Of a stretch of DNA of 64,000 nucleotides, positions 15,507-24,967 are shown piece by piece (the stretch's first letter is position 1; each line of letters begins with the position of its first letter). Source of the stretch: Tabrizicola_A sp965284335 (GTDB taxonomy: Bacteria; Pseudomonadota; Alphaproteobacteria; Rhodobacterales; Rhodobacteraceae); the NCBI RefSeq assembly GCF_965284335.1, contig NZ_OZ260076.1; one strand, written 5' to 3'. The position numbers were made by a program, and so were the translations under genes. The notes under the pieces are model-generated. The model was given only the letters and a program-made list of their open reading frames with translations. It was not told where the DNA came from and made no database searches.

Positions 15507-17576
15507 GTGCGGGGCAGCGATCCGATCCAGACAGCCGCCGAAGGGCAAATCCCCCGGCGGCTGTACTATTTCAACGCAGGATTTCTGCGCCAACCGCGCC
15601 TGCGCCGCATCCTTGGGCTGGCCGGGCATGAGCTGCGCCTTGGCCTGCCGGGGCCGCATGACGGCGTGGTGGTCTGGGGCCGCTCGCCCTATGCCGCGCG
15701 CGGCGAGGCTGTGGCCGCGCGGCGCGCGGTGCCCTTGGTGCGGGTTGAGGACGCGTTCTTGCGATCCTTGCGCCCGGGCCGGATGGGCGATGCGCCGATG
15801 GGTCTGATGATCGACGGCTTGGGCGTGCATTTCGACGCCAGCCACCCCTCGCAGCTTGAGCGCATCTTGATGCGCGACCCCTTTGACAATTCGAACCTGA
15901 TGACCCGCGCGCGCGATGGAATTGCCCGCATTCAGGCGCTGGATTTGTCGAAATACAACATGCACATGGCATCCGCCCCCCTGCCCCGCGCGGGCTATGT
16001 CTTGGTCATCGACCAGACCCGTGGCGATGCCTCGATTACCCATTCCGGCGCCACTGCCCAAACCTTTGCCGATATGTTGGTGCTGGCACATGAGGAAAAC
16101 CCCGGCGCGCGGATCGTGATCAAGACACATCCCGAAACCGCCCTTGGCCTGCGTCCGGGCCATTACGGGCCGCAGCATCTGTCAGACCGGGTTAGCCTGT
16201 GCACAGATCCCGTCTCGCCTTGGGCGCTGTTGCAAGGGGCAGTGGCGGTTTACACCGTCTCCTCGCTTTTGGGGTTCGAGGCGATCATGGCAGGCCATCG
16301 GCCCCATGTCTTTGGCCAACCCTTCTATGCGGGCTGGGGGCTGAGCGACGACCGCAACCCGCCCCCCCGGCGCGGCCGCCCCCTGTCGCGCGCCCAGCTT
16401 TTCGCCGGGGCCATGATCGTAGCCCCCAGATGGTATGATCCTTGCCGCGACCGTCTGTGCAGCTTTGAAGAGGCGGTGGACCAGCTTGAGGCAGAAACCC
16501 GCGCCCTGCGAGAGGACCGCGCAGGCTATGTTGCCTATGGGATGCGGTCATGGAAACGCGGCCGCCTGCAAGAGGTCTTTGGCCGCCAAACGCCAATGGT
16601 CTTTGCCAAAAACCCTGATCAGGCCATTGAAAAGGCAACGAAAACACAGCGCCACCTTCTGATTTGGGCCAGCAAAGAAACGCCCGCCCTCAGCGCCCCG
16701 CATCTGGCCATCAGGGTCGAGGACGGTTTTTTGCGCTCTCGCGGGCTTGGGGCCAATCTGGTGCCACCGCTGTCGCTCGTGCGGGATGAGTTGGGGATCT
16801 ATTATGACCCCAGCCGTGAAAGCCAGTTGGAACGGCTGATCTTGTCGCCGCCGCCCCCGGGTGGCCGCGCTCGGGCCGAAGCCTTGCTGTCAAAGATCGT
16901 GGCGGTGGGCATCACAAAATACAACCTTACCGCCGATCCGCTGCCCGATCTGGGCTCGGGGCGGCGGGTCTTGGTGGTGGGGCAGGTTGAAGATGACGCC
17001 TCTATCCGGCTGGGCGCGGGGGAGGTCTGCACCAATCTTGGCCTCTTGACCGCCGCCGCACAGGCCAACCCCGGCGCGCGGCTGATCTTCAAACCGCACC
17101 CCGATGTCGAGGCAGGTCTGCGCCCCGGCCGAATTGACCCATCCGATCTGACAGGGCTTGCCGATGTCATCGCCCATCAGGCGGACCCTTTGGCGTTGAT
17201 TGCGGCTTGTGATGAGGTCTGGACCATGACCTCGCTTTTGGGGTTCGAGGCGCTGTTGCGCGGCAAGCCCGTCACCTGCCTTGGTGCGCCGTTCTATGCC
17301 GGCTGGGGCCTGACGCGCGATCTGGGGCCCGTGCCGGACCGCCGCCGCCGCGCTGCCGATGGCCACCCCCTGCCACGCCCCGATCTTGTGCATCTGCTCC
17401 ATGCCACCCTGATCGGCTATCCGCGCTATTTTGACCCGATCAGCCACCGCCCCTGCCCGCCCGAGGTGGTGGTGGACCGGCTGGCAAGCGGCACGCCGCT
17501 TCAGCCCGGTCTGGGCCTGCGCCTTTTGTCAAAGCTTCAAGGCCGATTGGCCAGCCATGCCCATCTGTGGCGCTAA
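15507..17576 (+). CDS. kpsC: Capsular polysaccharide biosynthesis/export protein KpsC
   Basis: A 689-residue protein made of two homologous halves, as in dual-module Kdo transferases. Each half repeats the same blocks in order: VEDAFLRS / VEDGFLRS, LGVHFDASHPSQLERIL / LGIYYDPSRESQLERLI, LSKYNMHMA / ITKYNLTAD, VLVIDQTRGDASI / VLVVGQVEDDASI, KTHPETALGLRPG / KPHPDVEAGLRPG, and SSLLGFEAIMAG-PFYAGWGL / TSLLGFEALLRG-PFYAGWGL. The start is GTG at 15507, seven bases after the wza-like stop. The stop is three bases from the convergent DUF2059 gene. No ABC exporter genes (kpsM/T/E) are adjacent. Confidence 0.93.
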   Translation: MRGSDPIQTAAEGQIPRRLYYFNAGFLRQPRLRRILGLAGHELRLGLPGPHDGVVVWGRSPYAARGEAVAARRAVPLVRVEDAFLRSLRPGRMGDAPMGLMIDGLGVHFDASHPSQLERILMRDPFDNSNLMTRARDGIARIQALDLSKYNMHMASAPLPRAGYVLVIDQTRGDASITHSGATAQTFADMLVLAHEENPGARIVIKTHPETALGLRPGHYGPQHLSDRVSLCTDPVSPWALLQGAVAVYTVSSLLGFEAIMAGHRPHVFGQPFYAGWGLSDDRNPPPRRGRPLSRAQLFAGAMIVAPRWYDPCRDRLCSFEEAVDQLEAETRALREDRAGYVAYGMRSWKRGRLQEVFGRQTPMVFAKNPDQAIEKATKTQRHLLIWASKETPALSAPHLAIRVEDGFLRSRGLGANLVPPLSLVRDELGIYYDPSRESQLERLILSPPPPGGRARAEALLSKIVAVGITKYNLTADPLPDLGSGRRVLVVGQVEDDASIRLGAGEVCTNLGLLTAAAQANPGARLIFKPHPDVEAGLRPGRIDPSDLTGLADVIAHQADPLALIAACDEVWTMTSLLGFEALLRGKPVTCLGAPFYAGWGLTRDLGPVPDRRRRAADGHPLPRPDLVHLLHATLIGYPRYFDPISHRPCPPEVVVDRLASGTPLQPGLGLRLLSKLQGRLASHAHLWR

Positions 17577-17579
17577 GCC

Positions 17580-18461
17580 CTAAATGTCATTGCCCTGCAA
17601 AGCCTGGCCATAGGCACGCCCCAAATCGCGGGAAATGCCGTTGAACACCGCATCAAAGGCCTGAAACATCGCCGCATTCACCCGCTGCCCCGCCGGAGTT
17701 TCGGAAAACTCGACATAGGCCGTCAATTCCGCATCGGACAGGGGCTGATAGGCCAGCGTCAGGAAGGGAAACAGCCAATCGGTCATCTCGGCGCGCACCT
17801 CAGGCTCGGCGCTCCAGACCTGTGCCAGCATATCGGCCTCGGGCAGAACAAAATCCTCGCCCCCGCCCTCGGCCAAACCGCGCAAAAAGGCCAGATTGGC
17901 ATTCAACGCCCCCATGACATTGGACTCCACCAAATCATTGGCCGCGACAAAGCGATCCAAAAGCGCCTGCCGCTTGGGGTTTTGGACCGCCAGATCGCGG
18001 TGGGCCTCTGCTGCGGCCGCCTCAACCGCCTCATCCATCAGCGCCCGGCGCGCCGCGAGTTCCAGACCCAACACGCGCTGACCGATCTCCGAGCGGAAAA
18101 ACGCCGTCGCGGCTGCCACAGCCTCGGGCTCGGCCTCAAGCTGCGCGGCAAAGGCGCGGTTAAAAACCGCCTCCATCTGCGCCACATCATAGATCTGCAA
18201 CACAGCCCCCGCCCAAACCGGATCGCGCAGCCCATTGGGCAGATCTTCGGCCAGATCGGCGCTGCCTGCGATGCCTTCCTCGCGCAACACCGCCATGACC
18301 TCGGCCATGTTCAACGCCGCACTTAGATCCAACACCGATTGGGCCAAGGGTGCGGCCTCTGTCAGCTGAGCCTGCTCAGCGCGCCACAAATCCGCACGCG
18401 CACCCTGCGGCACCGCCAAGAGCGCCAAGGCCAAAGCAACACCCAAACCCACAGCCTGCAT
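17580..18461 (-). CDS. DUF2059-domain secreted protein
   Basis: A 293-residue protein with a signal peptide (MQAVGLGVALALALLAVPQGARA) and a helical body. Its C-terminus carries the DUF2059-like pattern LTLAYQPLSDAELTAYVEFSETPAGQRVNAAMFQAFDAVF; a related block (AATAFFRSEIGQRVLGLELAARR) occurs earlier, suggesting two repeats. Function unknown, probably periplasmic. The frame stays open to 18719 across the tRNA-Ser gene on the other strand, so the ATG at 18461, preceded by AGAGG, is the sensible start. Convergent with kpsC. Confidence 0.85.
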   Translation of the reverse strand: MQAVGLGVALALALLAVPQGARADLWRAEQAQLTEAAPLAQSVLDLSAALNMAEVMAVLREEGIAGSADLAEDLPNGLRDPVWAGAVLQIYDVAQMEAVFNRAFAAQLEAEPEAVAAATAFFRSEIGQRVLGLELAARRALMDEAVEAAAAEAHRDLAVQNPKRQALLDRFVAANDLVESNVMGALNANLAFLRGLAEGGGEDFVLPEADMLAQVWSAEPEVRAEMTDWLFPFLTLAYQPLSDAELTAYVEFSETPAGQRVNAAMFQAFDAVFNGISRDLGRAYGQALQGNDI

Positions 18462-18628
18462 CCCCAAACCTCTTGCCAAAGCGGCCCTCACCAAAGACCC
18501 AAGCCCTGAGGTAGGCCACCCCCACCCGCTTGCCAAGCCGATGCCGTTCAATCGGCAACAAGTTTCCTGTGATTGGGGCTTGCAAGCCATTTCAGACCCA
18601 GCTAAATCCCCGCCACGATCCCTACCGC

Positions 18629-18718
18629 GGAGAGGTGGCAGAGTGGTCGAATGCGGCGGTCTCGAAAACCGTTGTCGGTTTGCGCCGACCCAGGGTTCGA
18701 ATCCCTGTCTCTCCGCCA
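18629..18718 (+). tRNA. tRNA-Ser (anticodon CGA), CCA encoded
   Basis: A class II cloverleaf of 90 bases: acceptor GGAGAGG with TCTCTCC, anticodon loop CTCGAAA (anticodon CGA, reads UCG), a long variable arm (TTGTCGGTTTGCGCCGAC region), T-arm CAGGG TTCGAAT CCCTG, discriminator G and encoded CCA. The decayed restriction gene begins 90 bases downstream on the other strand. I found no duplicated tRNA 3' end that would mark an integrated island. Confidence 0.97.
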
Positions 18719-19320
18719 CTCCTCCCCAACATCATCGCACCACATGCCCGGCATTGCAGGCTTTTGCCTGATGCGTCCGCGAGAGACGTGGGCGGCACAT
18801 GGCGGGGGTTAGGTGGCGTAGCGGCCGTCTTTGGTTTGGTGGGCCAATCCGTTTCCGGCCAAGACCGCAAGCAGCGGTTCCACGGTTGCGGGGCGGGTGC
18901 GGGCGAAGTGGCGGGCCACTTGTTCGGGGGTGGCGGTGCCAAGTTCGGCCAAGACGGCGCGGACGGCGGCGAATTGTTCGGGCATGGATTTTGGCCAAGG
19001 CGTTTTGGCGGCGCTGGCGGCTTGGCCCACGTCAAAGGTGATCTGTTCGCCGCGGGCGGCGGCATGGCCTGCGGGGTTTTGATAGTCGGGGCGCAGCCAG
19101 CGGATGTGGCCCTTTGCCTCTTCGGCGGCCCTTTCACGGTTCAGATCCACCAGACGGTGCAGGATTTCGTCATCACTCAGCCCCTCGGGCCAGCCATAAG
19201 CCTCGGCCACCGCCCGATCAATCTGGTTGTGCAGATCCAGCAAGATACTAGGCCCTGTGGACAATCAGGATTCCCATTTTGGCTGATTTCTGATTCAAGC
19301 TTCCAAAGTGGAGGTTTGAA

Positions 19321-19694
19321 TGAACGATCAGCGGTTCGTGGTGACAGATGCCTTTTGGAAGCGGCTTGAAGAGCATCTGCCAGGCAAGGCCAGTAATGCG
19401 GGGGTCACGGCGAAGGACAACCGTCTGTTTCTGGAAGCGGTCTTCTGGCGTGTCCGGACGGGGTCGCCTTGGCGTGATCTGCCGTCTGGTTTCGGTAAGT
19501 GGAACAGCCAATTTCGACGCTTCCGCAGATGGGCCAAATCGGGTGTTTTCGAGCGTCTTTTCAATGCGATGAGTGGTGACCCCGACCTTGAATATGCCCT
19601 CATCGACGGTACCATCGTTCAGGTTCACCAGAAGGCGAGCGGCGCAAAAGGGGGACTCAGGCTCAGGCCATCGGCCGCTCTCGCGGCGGTTTGA
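19321..19694 (+). CDS. IS5-family transposase, first frame (OrfA)
   Basis: Encodes the N-terminal part of the transposase: FVVTDAFWKRLEEHLPGK, then FLEAVFWRVRTGSPWRDLPSGFGKWNSQFRRFRRW, typical of DUF4096/IS5-type N-termini, and the first catalytic aspartate in EYALIDGTIVQVHQ. After GAKGG the frame leaves the conserved sequence. The homologous reading continues one base back (-1 frame), beginning at a run of four A and five G near 19648-19656, which suggests programmed frameshifting to make the full enzyme. A G-rich Shine-Dalgarno (GGAGG) precedes the ATG. Confidence 0.88.
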
Positions 19695-20077
19695 CGACCA
19701 AGATCGTGGCCCTCGTCGATGCGCTTGGCAATCTCATGCGCTTCATGCTGCTGCCGGGTCAGGCCCATGACATGAAGGGTGTAGCACCCTTGATCCGAGG
19801 CGTGTCCTTCGGAGCGCTACTGGCAGACAAGGCGTTCGATGCGAATTGGTTGCTTGAAGAACTCGATGTGCGGGGCGCAACTGCAGTCATTCCGCCAAAA
19901 GCCAACCGCAAGCAGCAGCGCGACTATGATGCCAACGCCTACAGATGGCGGCACCTGATCGAGAACTACTTTGCGAAAATCAAGGAATTCAGGGGCATCG
20001 CGACGCGTTACGACAAGACAGACTGCAGCTATGCCGCCAACTGGAACCTTGCCGCTACCCTCATCGCGTCACGTTGA
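19691..20077 (+). CDS. IS5-family transposase, second frame (OrfB)
   Basis: Encodes the C-terminal catalytic part: TTKIVALVDALGNLMRFMLLPGQAHD, the second Asp in GALLADKAFDANWLL, and the Glu in RHLIENYFAKIKEFRGIATRYDK, completing the DDE triad with OrfA. The ATG shown is the first in this frame, but homology begins upstream at the A/G run in OrfA, so the true product is probably a frameshift fusion of about 250 residues. No internal stop is seen, so the element could still be active. Confidence 0.88.
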   Translation: MTTKIVALVDALGNLMRFMLLPGQAHDMKGVAPLIRGVSFGALLADKAFDANWLLEELDVRGATAVIPPKANRKQQRDYDANAYRWRHLIENYFAKIKEFRGIATRYDKTDCSYAANWNLAATLIASR

Positions 20078-23000
20078 TTGTCCACAGGCCCTAATCAGAC
20101 CCTGATCGTAAATCTCGCGGTCCTTGCCGGAAATCGGTTCTTTGGCGCAGTGCTTTTCCAAGACGTTATACATGGCGGTCAGCGTCAGCTTTGGATGGGC
20201 GGCCTGCTGGGCCTTTCGATGCGCATCAAGCTGTTCGCCCAAGAGGCGCAGATGCGCCTTTTGCGCCTCGGTGGGGTCTGGGAAGGGGAAGGGGTCGAAT
20301 GTTTTCGAGTTATTGTAAACTGGGTCGTTTCCAACGCCTAGCCAACCCCCAGCTGATAGTGACCAGCAAACGTGCCATCTACTTGAAAGTGTGGCAAGAA
20401 GCCATGCGTCCTCAATTGCAATTGCGACCAATCCACTCTCTGGAATCGTGTCACTCTTGATAAAGGAAAACAGGCGGTGTTTTGCAGTCCTAGTGGTCAC
20501 AATAATCTTTGAAACATCGGCCATGGCTGGCCGCATGTCGGACCGCGCTTCGCCAAAAATCCACCAGTTTTCGCGATAGGACGCGCGATTATTTTGATCG
20601 CGCTCGGGCTTCACGCGGTCAAGCAAGTGTTGAAATACTAGCGGATGCCCTTCCTGCAATTGCCTTTTTGATAGACCAAAGGCATCAATCGCCCAAAGAT
20701 TTCGAGCATCTTGAGCAATATCACGCCCATTGTAAAATTTCTTCAAAAGCCGCTCAGATGGGCGCTCCTTGGAAATAAGGTTTTTGGCAACGCTTTCCTC
20801 AAGCAGGAAACCTTGACCGTGCAATTTCACTCCTTGCCATGAAAGCCCCTCATTCGCCTTCAACGGCACCGCCCCCGCCACATCGGCCCCGATCCGCAGA
20901 TCGGCAAAGATCTTGCCCTTCTCAATATCAAGGCGCACCGGGCGGCCCTCGGCCTCATACTCGCCCTTCTTTTCCTCGGCCACCGTGCCAAGCCTGCCGT
21001 TCAGCTTGCCCGCCTCGGCCACGGTCATGGCAATGCGCACGGCGGCGCCGTCGCCTGCATCCACCCAAGGGTGGTCGGGGATGGCAAAGGTCAGCGAAAG
21101 CGGCGTTTTGGGGTCATTCAGATGCGGCTCCAGCACCCGGCGGTTAAAGGTTTGGCGCAGGGAATTGGTGGTGATAAAGCCAAAGCGGCGGGTGCCGCGG
21201 GCTTTGGCCTTGTCGGTGGCGGGTTTCCAGCCCGCGCGGCGAGTGCGGCCTTTTCCCACCAAAACATCACAAAATCCGCGCTTTGCGGCATTTTGGGATA
21301 GGCTGCCCGCAACGCCTCGGCATAGCCATCGCCCAAGGCATCACGCATCCGGCTGGCCCCGATAAAGGGCGGGTTGCCGATGATGAAATCCGCCTCGGGC
21401 CATTGGGCGGGGGCGGGTTTGAGGTAATCGAGCACCTGCACGCGCGCATCGGGGTCGGGCACCTCGGCGCCCGTCACGTTATGGGTGATGGTCGTCACCC
21501 CATCCCAGCGTGTCACCGGCTTGCCATCGGCCATCCGGGGGCGGGTTTCGGCCCATGTCAGCACGGCATCGCAGTTTTCAATATTCTTGAAATCGCGCAG
21601 CACAGGTTCGGCCGGAGAGGCGGTGCCATGGGTGCGGAAATGCCATTGCAGATAGCCGATCCACAAGACGAGTTCGGCCACCGCCGCGGCCCATGGGTTC
21701 AGCTCTAGCCCCAGAAACTGATGGGGGTCCACCGTATGGCCTGCCAGCGCAAGGGCGGTCTGTTCCTCGCCCAGATCGGCCAAAAGGGCGGTGACCTCGC
21801 CCTCAAGGCGTTTCATCAGTTCCAGCGCGACATAAAGGAAGTTGCCCGAACCACAGGCCGGATCCAGCACGCGAATGTCACACAGCCGGGCATGAAAGGC
21901 GCGCACAAGTGCGAGCGCCTCGGCCGATTTGCCGTTGGCCAAAAGGGATTGGACAGAGGTTTGCACATTCACCCAATCGGCGCGCAACGGCTCTATCACG
22001 GTGGGCACCACCAGCCGTTCCACATAGGCGCGCGGCGTGTAATGCGCGCCCAGTTTGTGGCGCTGGCGTTTGTCCAGCGCGCGTTCCAAAAGGGTGCCGA
22101 AAATCGCCGGTTCCACCTCGCGCCAATCGCGGCTGGCGGCGTCGATCAACAGCGAGAGTTGCAGTTCGGACAAGGGCAGCGCCTCGGCATCCTTGAACAG
22201 CCCGCCGTTGAATTTTTTCAGATCGGTCATCAGTGCTGCGGAAAAGCCGCCGGTGTTCATCGTCTCCCAAAGCGATTTCAGCGCCGGGGCGGCATGGGCC
22301 GGATGACCACGCAGGCGATTGAGAAGGTCGGAAAAGCTTTTGGGCGGGATCAGTTCGACATCTTCGGCGAACATGGTGAACAGGCAACGCATGAGAAAGC
22401 GGGCCACGGCCTCGGGCTCATGGCCTTGGCCTTCAAAGGATTTGCCAAGGGCGGCCAGACGGTCGGCCACCTCACGCGTGACTTGGGCGGCAATCTTCGA
22501 GGGGTCGAGGGCGTGGGGGTTGGTCCAGATCAGGCGCAGGCGGTCTTGCACCTTTTCGTCGCGCAGATCTTCCATGGTGATGCGATAGCTTTTGCCATCG
22601 GGGAATTGGGTATAGCCTTGGCCTTGGCCGGAAAAATCGGCGTAAAGTTCCAGCACATGGCCCACGTCAACGATGATCAGGAAGGGCGGCCAGCCATCCT
22701 TGCGCGAGACGGCCCGGGCATAGCCATCGGCCTGAATGCGGGCGCGCATCATGGTGTCAGCCCAGCGCTGCGTGCCCCGCGCGCCATGGCCTTTGCTGGC
22801 AGGCTTTGGAAGATCGGCAATCAAGGCAAGTTGGGCATCCTCTTCTGCCTTGGGTTTGTCGGTGCCCTGCTTGGCCTCCATGACGAAATGGCCCGCATAG
22901 TAAAGGTCGATAAAGCCATGCGATTGGGCGCCGGTGTGGATGAAGGTGACGGGGCGTTCAAAGCAATAGGCGTTTTCAGCCGCAGTTTCGTTCTTGGGGT

Positions 23001-23302
23001 TGGGGCGCGGAAGACCCAGCACCTCGCACAACTCATTGGCAAAGCTTTGGAAATTCGCCCGCTCACTGCCGCCCGAAAGCTTCCAACGCTGGATAAACGC
23101 GTCAATGTTCAAAACACCGCCTCGTAAAACTGCTTTTTAAAATACCTTGCGCGGCATCCTGCACTTTCAGGTTGAGCTTTGAAAGAGGGGGCGGGGCGAA
23201 ATTCTGTGATCGACCGGGCAGATAGGTGCTGCGTCAGGACCTTGCTCTGCGCAAAAGCGACGCTACCTTGACAGGGATAACAACACTACCGGGAGGAAAA
23301 CT

Positions 23303-24619
23303 ATGCCAGATGGAAGCAATCCACCGTCAAGCCGCAGCGTCGTGGTTTCGCAGTTCACCAACAGCGTGCTTGATCCCAATGCGCCGATGCTGGGGCCGGT
23401 CGAGAATGGCGGCACGATCATCGCCAATACCGCGCCGGGCTGCTGGGGGCCGATGATCACCCCATCGCTGCGCGGCGGGCATGAGGTGACCCAACCGGTC
23501 TTTGTCAACGGGGCCGAAATCGGCGATGGCGTGGCCATCCGCATCCGCGACATCACTGTAACCTCTATTGCCACGGCCTCGGGCCATGACAGCTCGCCCG
23601 AAGGGTTCTGTCTGGGCGATCCCTATGTCGCCGGGCGCTGCCCGGTTTGCGATACGGTCTGGCCGGAAACCCATGTCGAAGGGATTGGCCAGACAGCCGT
23701 GAAATGCAACACCTGCGGCAATGCGGTGACGCCCTTTGCCATCGTGCATGGTTATACGGTGACCTTTGATGAAACCCGCTCGGTCGGCGTGACGCTGCCG
23801 CAGGCGGCGGCAGAAACCATCGCGCGCGACGCCAACCATTATGCCGCCCTGCCCGACCAAAGCCGCCAGCATTCCATCCTGACCTTTGCCCCCTCCGATA
23901 TGCCCGGCACGCTGGTGCGGATGCGTCCCTTCATGGGCCAGCTTGGCACCTGCCCCTCGATGGCGATGCCCGACAGCCACAATGCCGGCGACTTTGGTTC
24001 GTTCTTGGTTGGGGCGCCGCATGACTATGGGATCACCGCCGAACAGTTGCAGCAGCACAAGACCGACGGCCATATGGACATCGACGCCGTGCGCGCCGGG
24101 GCGATCATCGTCTGCCCGGTCAAGGTGCGGGGGGCAGGCGTCTATATGGGCGACATGCACGCTGGGCAGGGTGACGGTGAAATTGCAGGTCACACGATGG
24201 ATGTGTCCGGCAGCGTGACCCTACAGGTCGAAGTGGTCAAGAACTACCCGCTCGACGGTCCTGTCCTGTTCCCCTTGGAAGAGGACCTTCCGCCCATGGC
24301 CCGTCCCTTCACCGCCGCCGAGCAAGCCAAAGGCCAGCGTCTTGCCGCCAAATGGGGGGTGAACGAGATCGAACCGCTTGCCCCGATCAGCGTCATCGGG
24401 ACAGCCGCCAACCTGAACCTTGCGATCGAAAACGGGTTGGAACGGGCGGCCAAGCTTTTTGGCATGACCGTGGCCGAGGTGCGCAATCGCGCCACGGTAA
24501 ACGGTGCAATTGAAATCGGCCGCGCGCCGGGCGTTATTCAGGTGACCTTCCTCGCGCCATTGTCCCGGCTCGATGCGGTGGGCCTCGGGGGCTATGCCCG
24601 CGAGCAGTATAACATCTGA
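23303..24619 (+). CDS. Acetamidase/formamidase family protein with zinc-ribbon-like insert
   Basis: A 438-residue FmdA/AmdA-family amidase, expected to hydrolyse short amides such as formamide or acetamide to ammonia and the acid. Family blocks include VENGGTIIANTAPGCWGPMITP, RMRPFMGQLG-CPSMAMPDSHNAGDFG, GAIIVCPVKVRGAGVYMGDMHAGQGDGEIAGHT and SVTLQVEV. An insert at about residues 110-140 has two CxxC-type pairs (C113/C116 and C135/C138), suggesting a zinc ribbon. A strong GGGAGG precedes the ATG by seven bases. It is divergent from the decayed restriction gene and has no transporter or regulator next to it. Substrate is not determinable here. Confidence 0.9.
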   Translation: MPDGSNPPSSRSVVVSQFTNSVLDPNAPMLGPVENGGTIIANTAPGCWGPMITPSLRGGHEVTQPVFVNGAEIGDGVAIRIRDITVTSIATASGHDSSPEGFCLGDPYVAGRCPVCDTVWPETHVEGIGQTAVKCNTCGNAVTPFAIVHGYTVTFDETRSVGVTLPQAAAETIARDANHYAALPDQSRQHSILTFAPSDMPGTLVRMRPFMGQLGTCPSMAMPDSHNAGDFGSFLVGAPHDYGITAEQLQQHKTDGHMDIDAVRAGAIIVCPVKVRGAGVYMGDMHAGQGDGEIAGHTMDVSGSVTLQVEVVKNYPLDGPVLFPLEEDLPPMARPFTAAEQAKGQRLAAKWGVNEIEPLAPISVIGTAANLNLAIENGLERAAKLFGMTVAEVRNRATVNGAIEIGRAPGVIQVTFLAPLSRLDAVGLGGYAREQYNI

Positions 24620-24690
24620 ACAGCCAAAGCAGGGATGGCGCGGTCGCCTTTGCAAGCGCGCCGCCCCTGCCCGGCATTGAAACCTGTCCT

Positions 24691-24726
24691 GCCAGCGCGG
24701 ATTTGCCTCCCCGCTGGCATATTTTT
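24691..24726 (+). terminator. Intrinsic terminator after the acetamidase gene
   Basis: Stem GCCAGCG / CGCTGGC (7 base pairs) with a 14-base loop, followed by ATATTTTTG, lies 71 bases after the amidase stop. The rest of the 348-base gap (to 24967) contains no gene I can support and presumably holds the promoter of the histidine kinase. Confidence 0.75.
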
Positions 24727-24967
24727 GCGCGCGGTTTGATGGTTTGGCTGCGGATGGCTGCGATCAAATTCCGGGCTTGGTCCGGACAGAACCGCAGGCA
24801 AGATTGCGCCTGCCCGCATCGCCCAGCGCAGATGCGGCGGCGCGCCATCAGGCAGCCCTTGGATCACATCGCAAAAGCTGGCGCGCAAAATCCGAAGATA
24901 GTTTCACCTTTTGGCAATCCCAGTGTAAGCTATTGTTTTCCGGCGCATATGGACGCAGGCCCCAGTC

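Larger units (their letters stand above)
19251..20091 (+). mobile_element. IS5-family (IS427-like) insertion sequence, complete
   Basis: An 841-base element with terminal inverted repeats GGCCCTGTGGACAATCA (left) and GGGCCTGTGGACAATCA (right, complemented), one mismatch in 17. It is flanked by the dinucleotide TA on both sides (19249-19250 and 20092-20093), the short duplication usual for this group. Two overlapping reading frames encode the transposase. Joining the flanks with one TA restores the host reading frame. Confidence 0.93.
18809..23112 (-). pseudogene. MmeI-like type IIG restriction-modification enzyme, disrupted by a frameshift and an IS5-family insertion
   Basis: Three fragments together match one roughly 1150-residue protein. 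The N-terminal part (start 23112) has a PD-(D/E)xK-like site (D69, E79-x-K81 in GFIDLYYAGHFVMEAKQG), the SAM motif LDPACGSGNF (416-425) and the adenine methylase motif NPPF (580-583). Around 21221-21241 the frame shifts by one base, from VMFWWEKAALAARAG to GWKPATDKAK. The second fragment carries the rest of the methylase and the target-recognition region. An IS interrupts at 19251-20091, and the last fragment (stop 18809) is a C-terminal cap with LLDLHNQIDRAVAEAYGWP. The gene should be inactive unless the frameshift is a sequencing error. Confidence 0.88.

Noticed and set aside
18530..19369. 279-codon plus-strand frame spanning tRNA-Ser and the decayed gene
   Set aside because: It runs through the tRNA and opposite the C-terminal methylase fragment and IS end; a glycine-rich shadow only.
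18629..23302. Genomic island integrated at tRNA-Ser
   Set aside because: No integrase gene and no repeated copy of the tRNA 3' end was found around the restriction gene or before the acetamidase gene.
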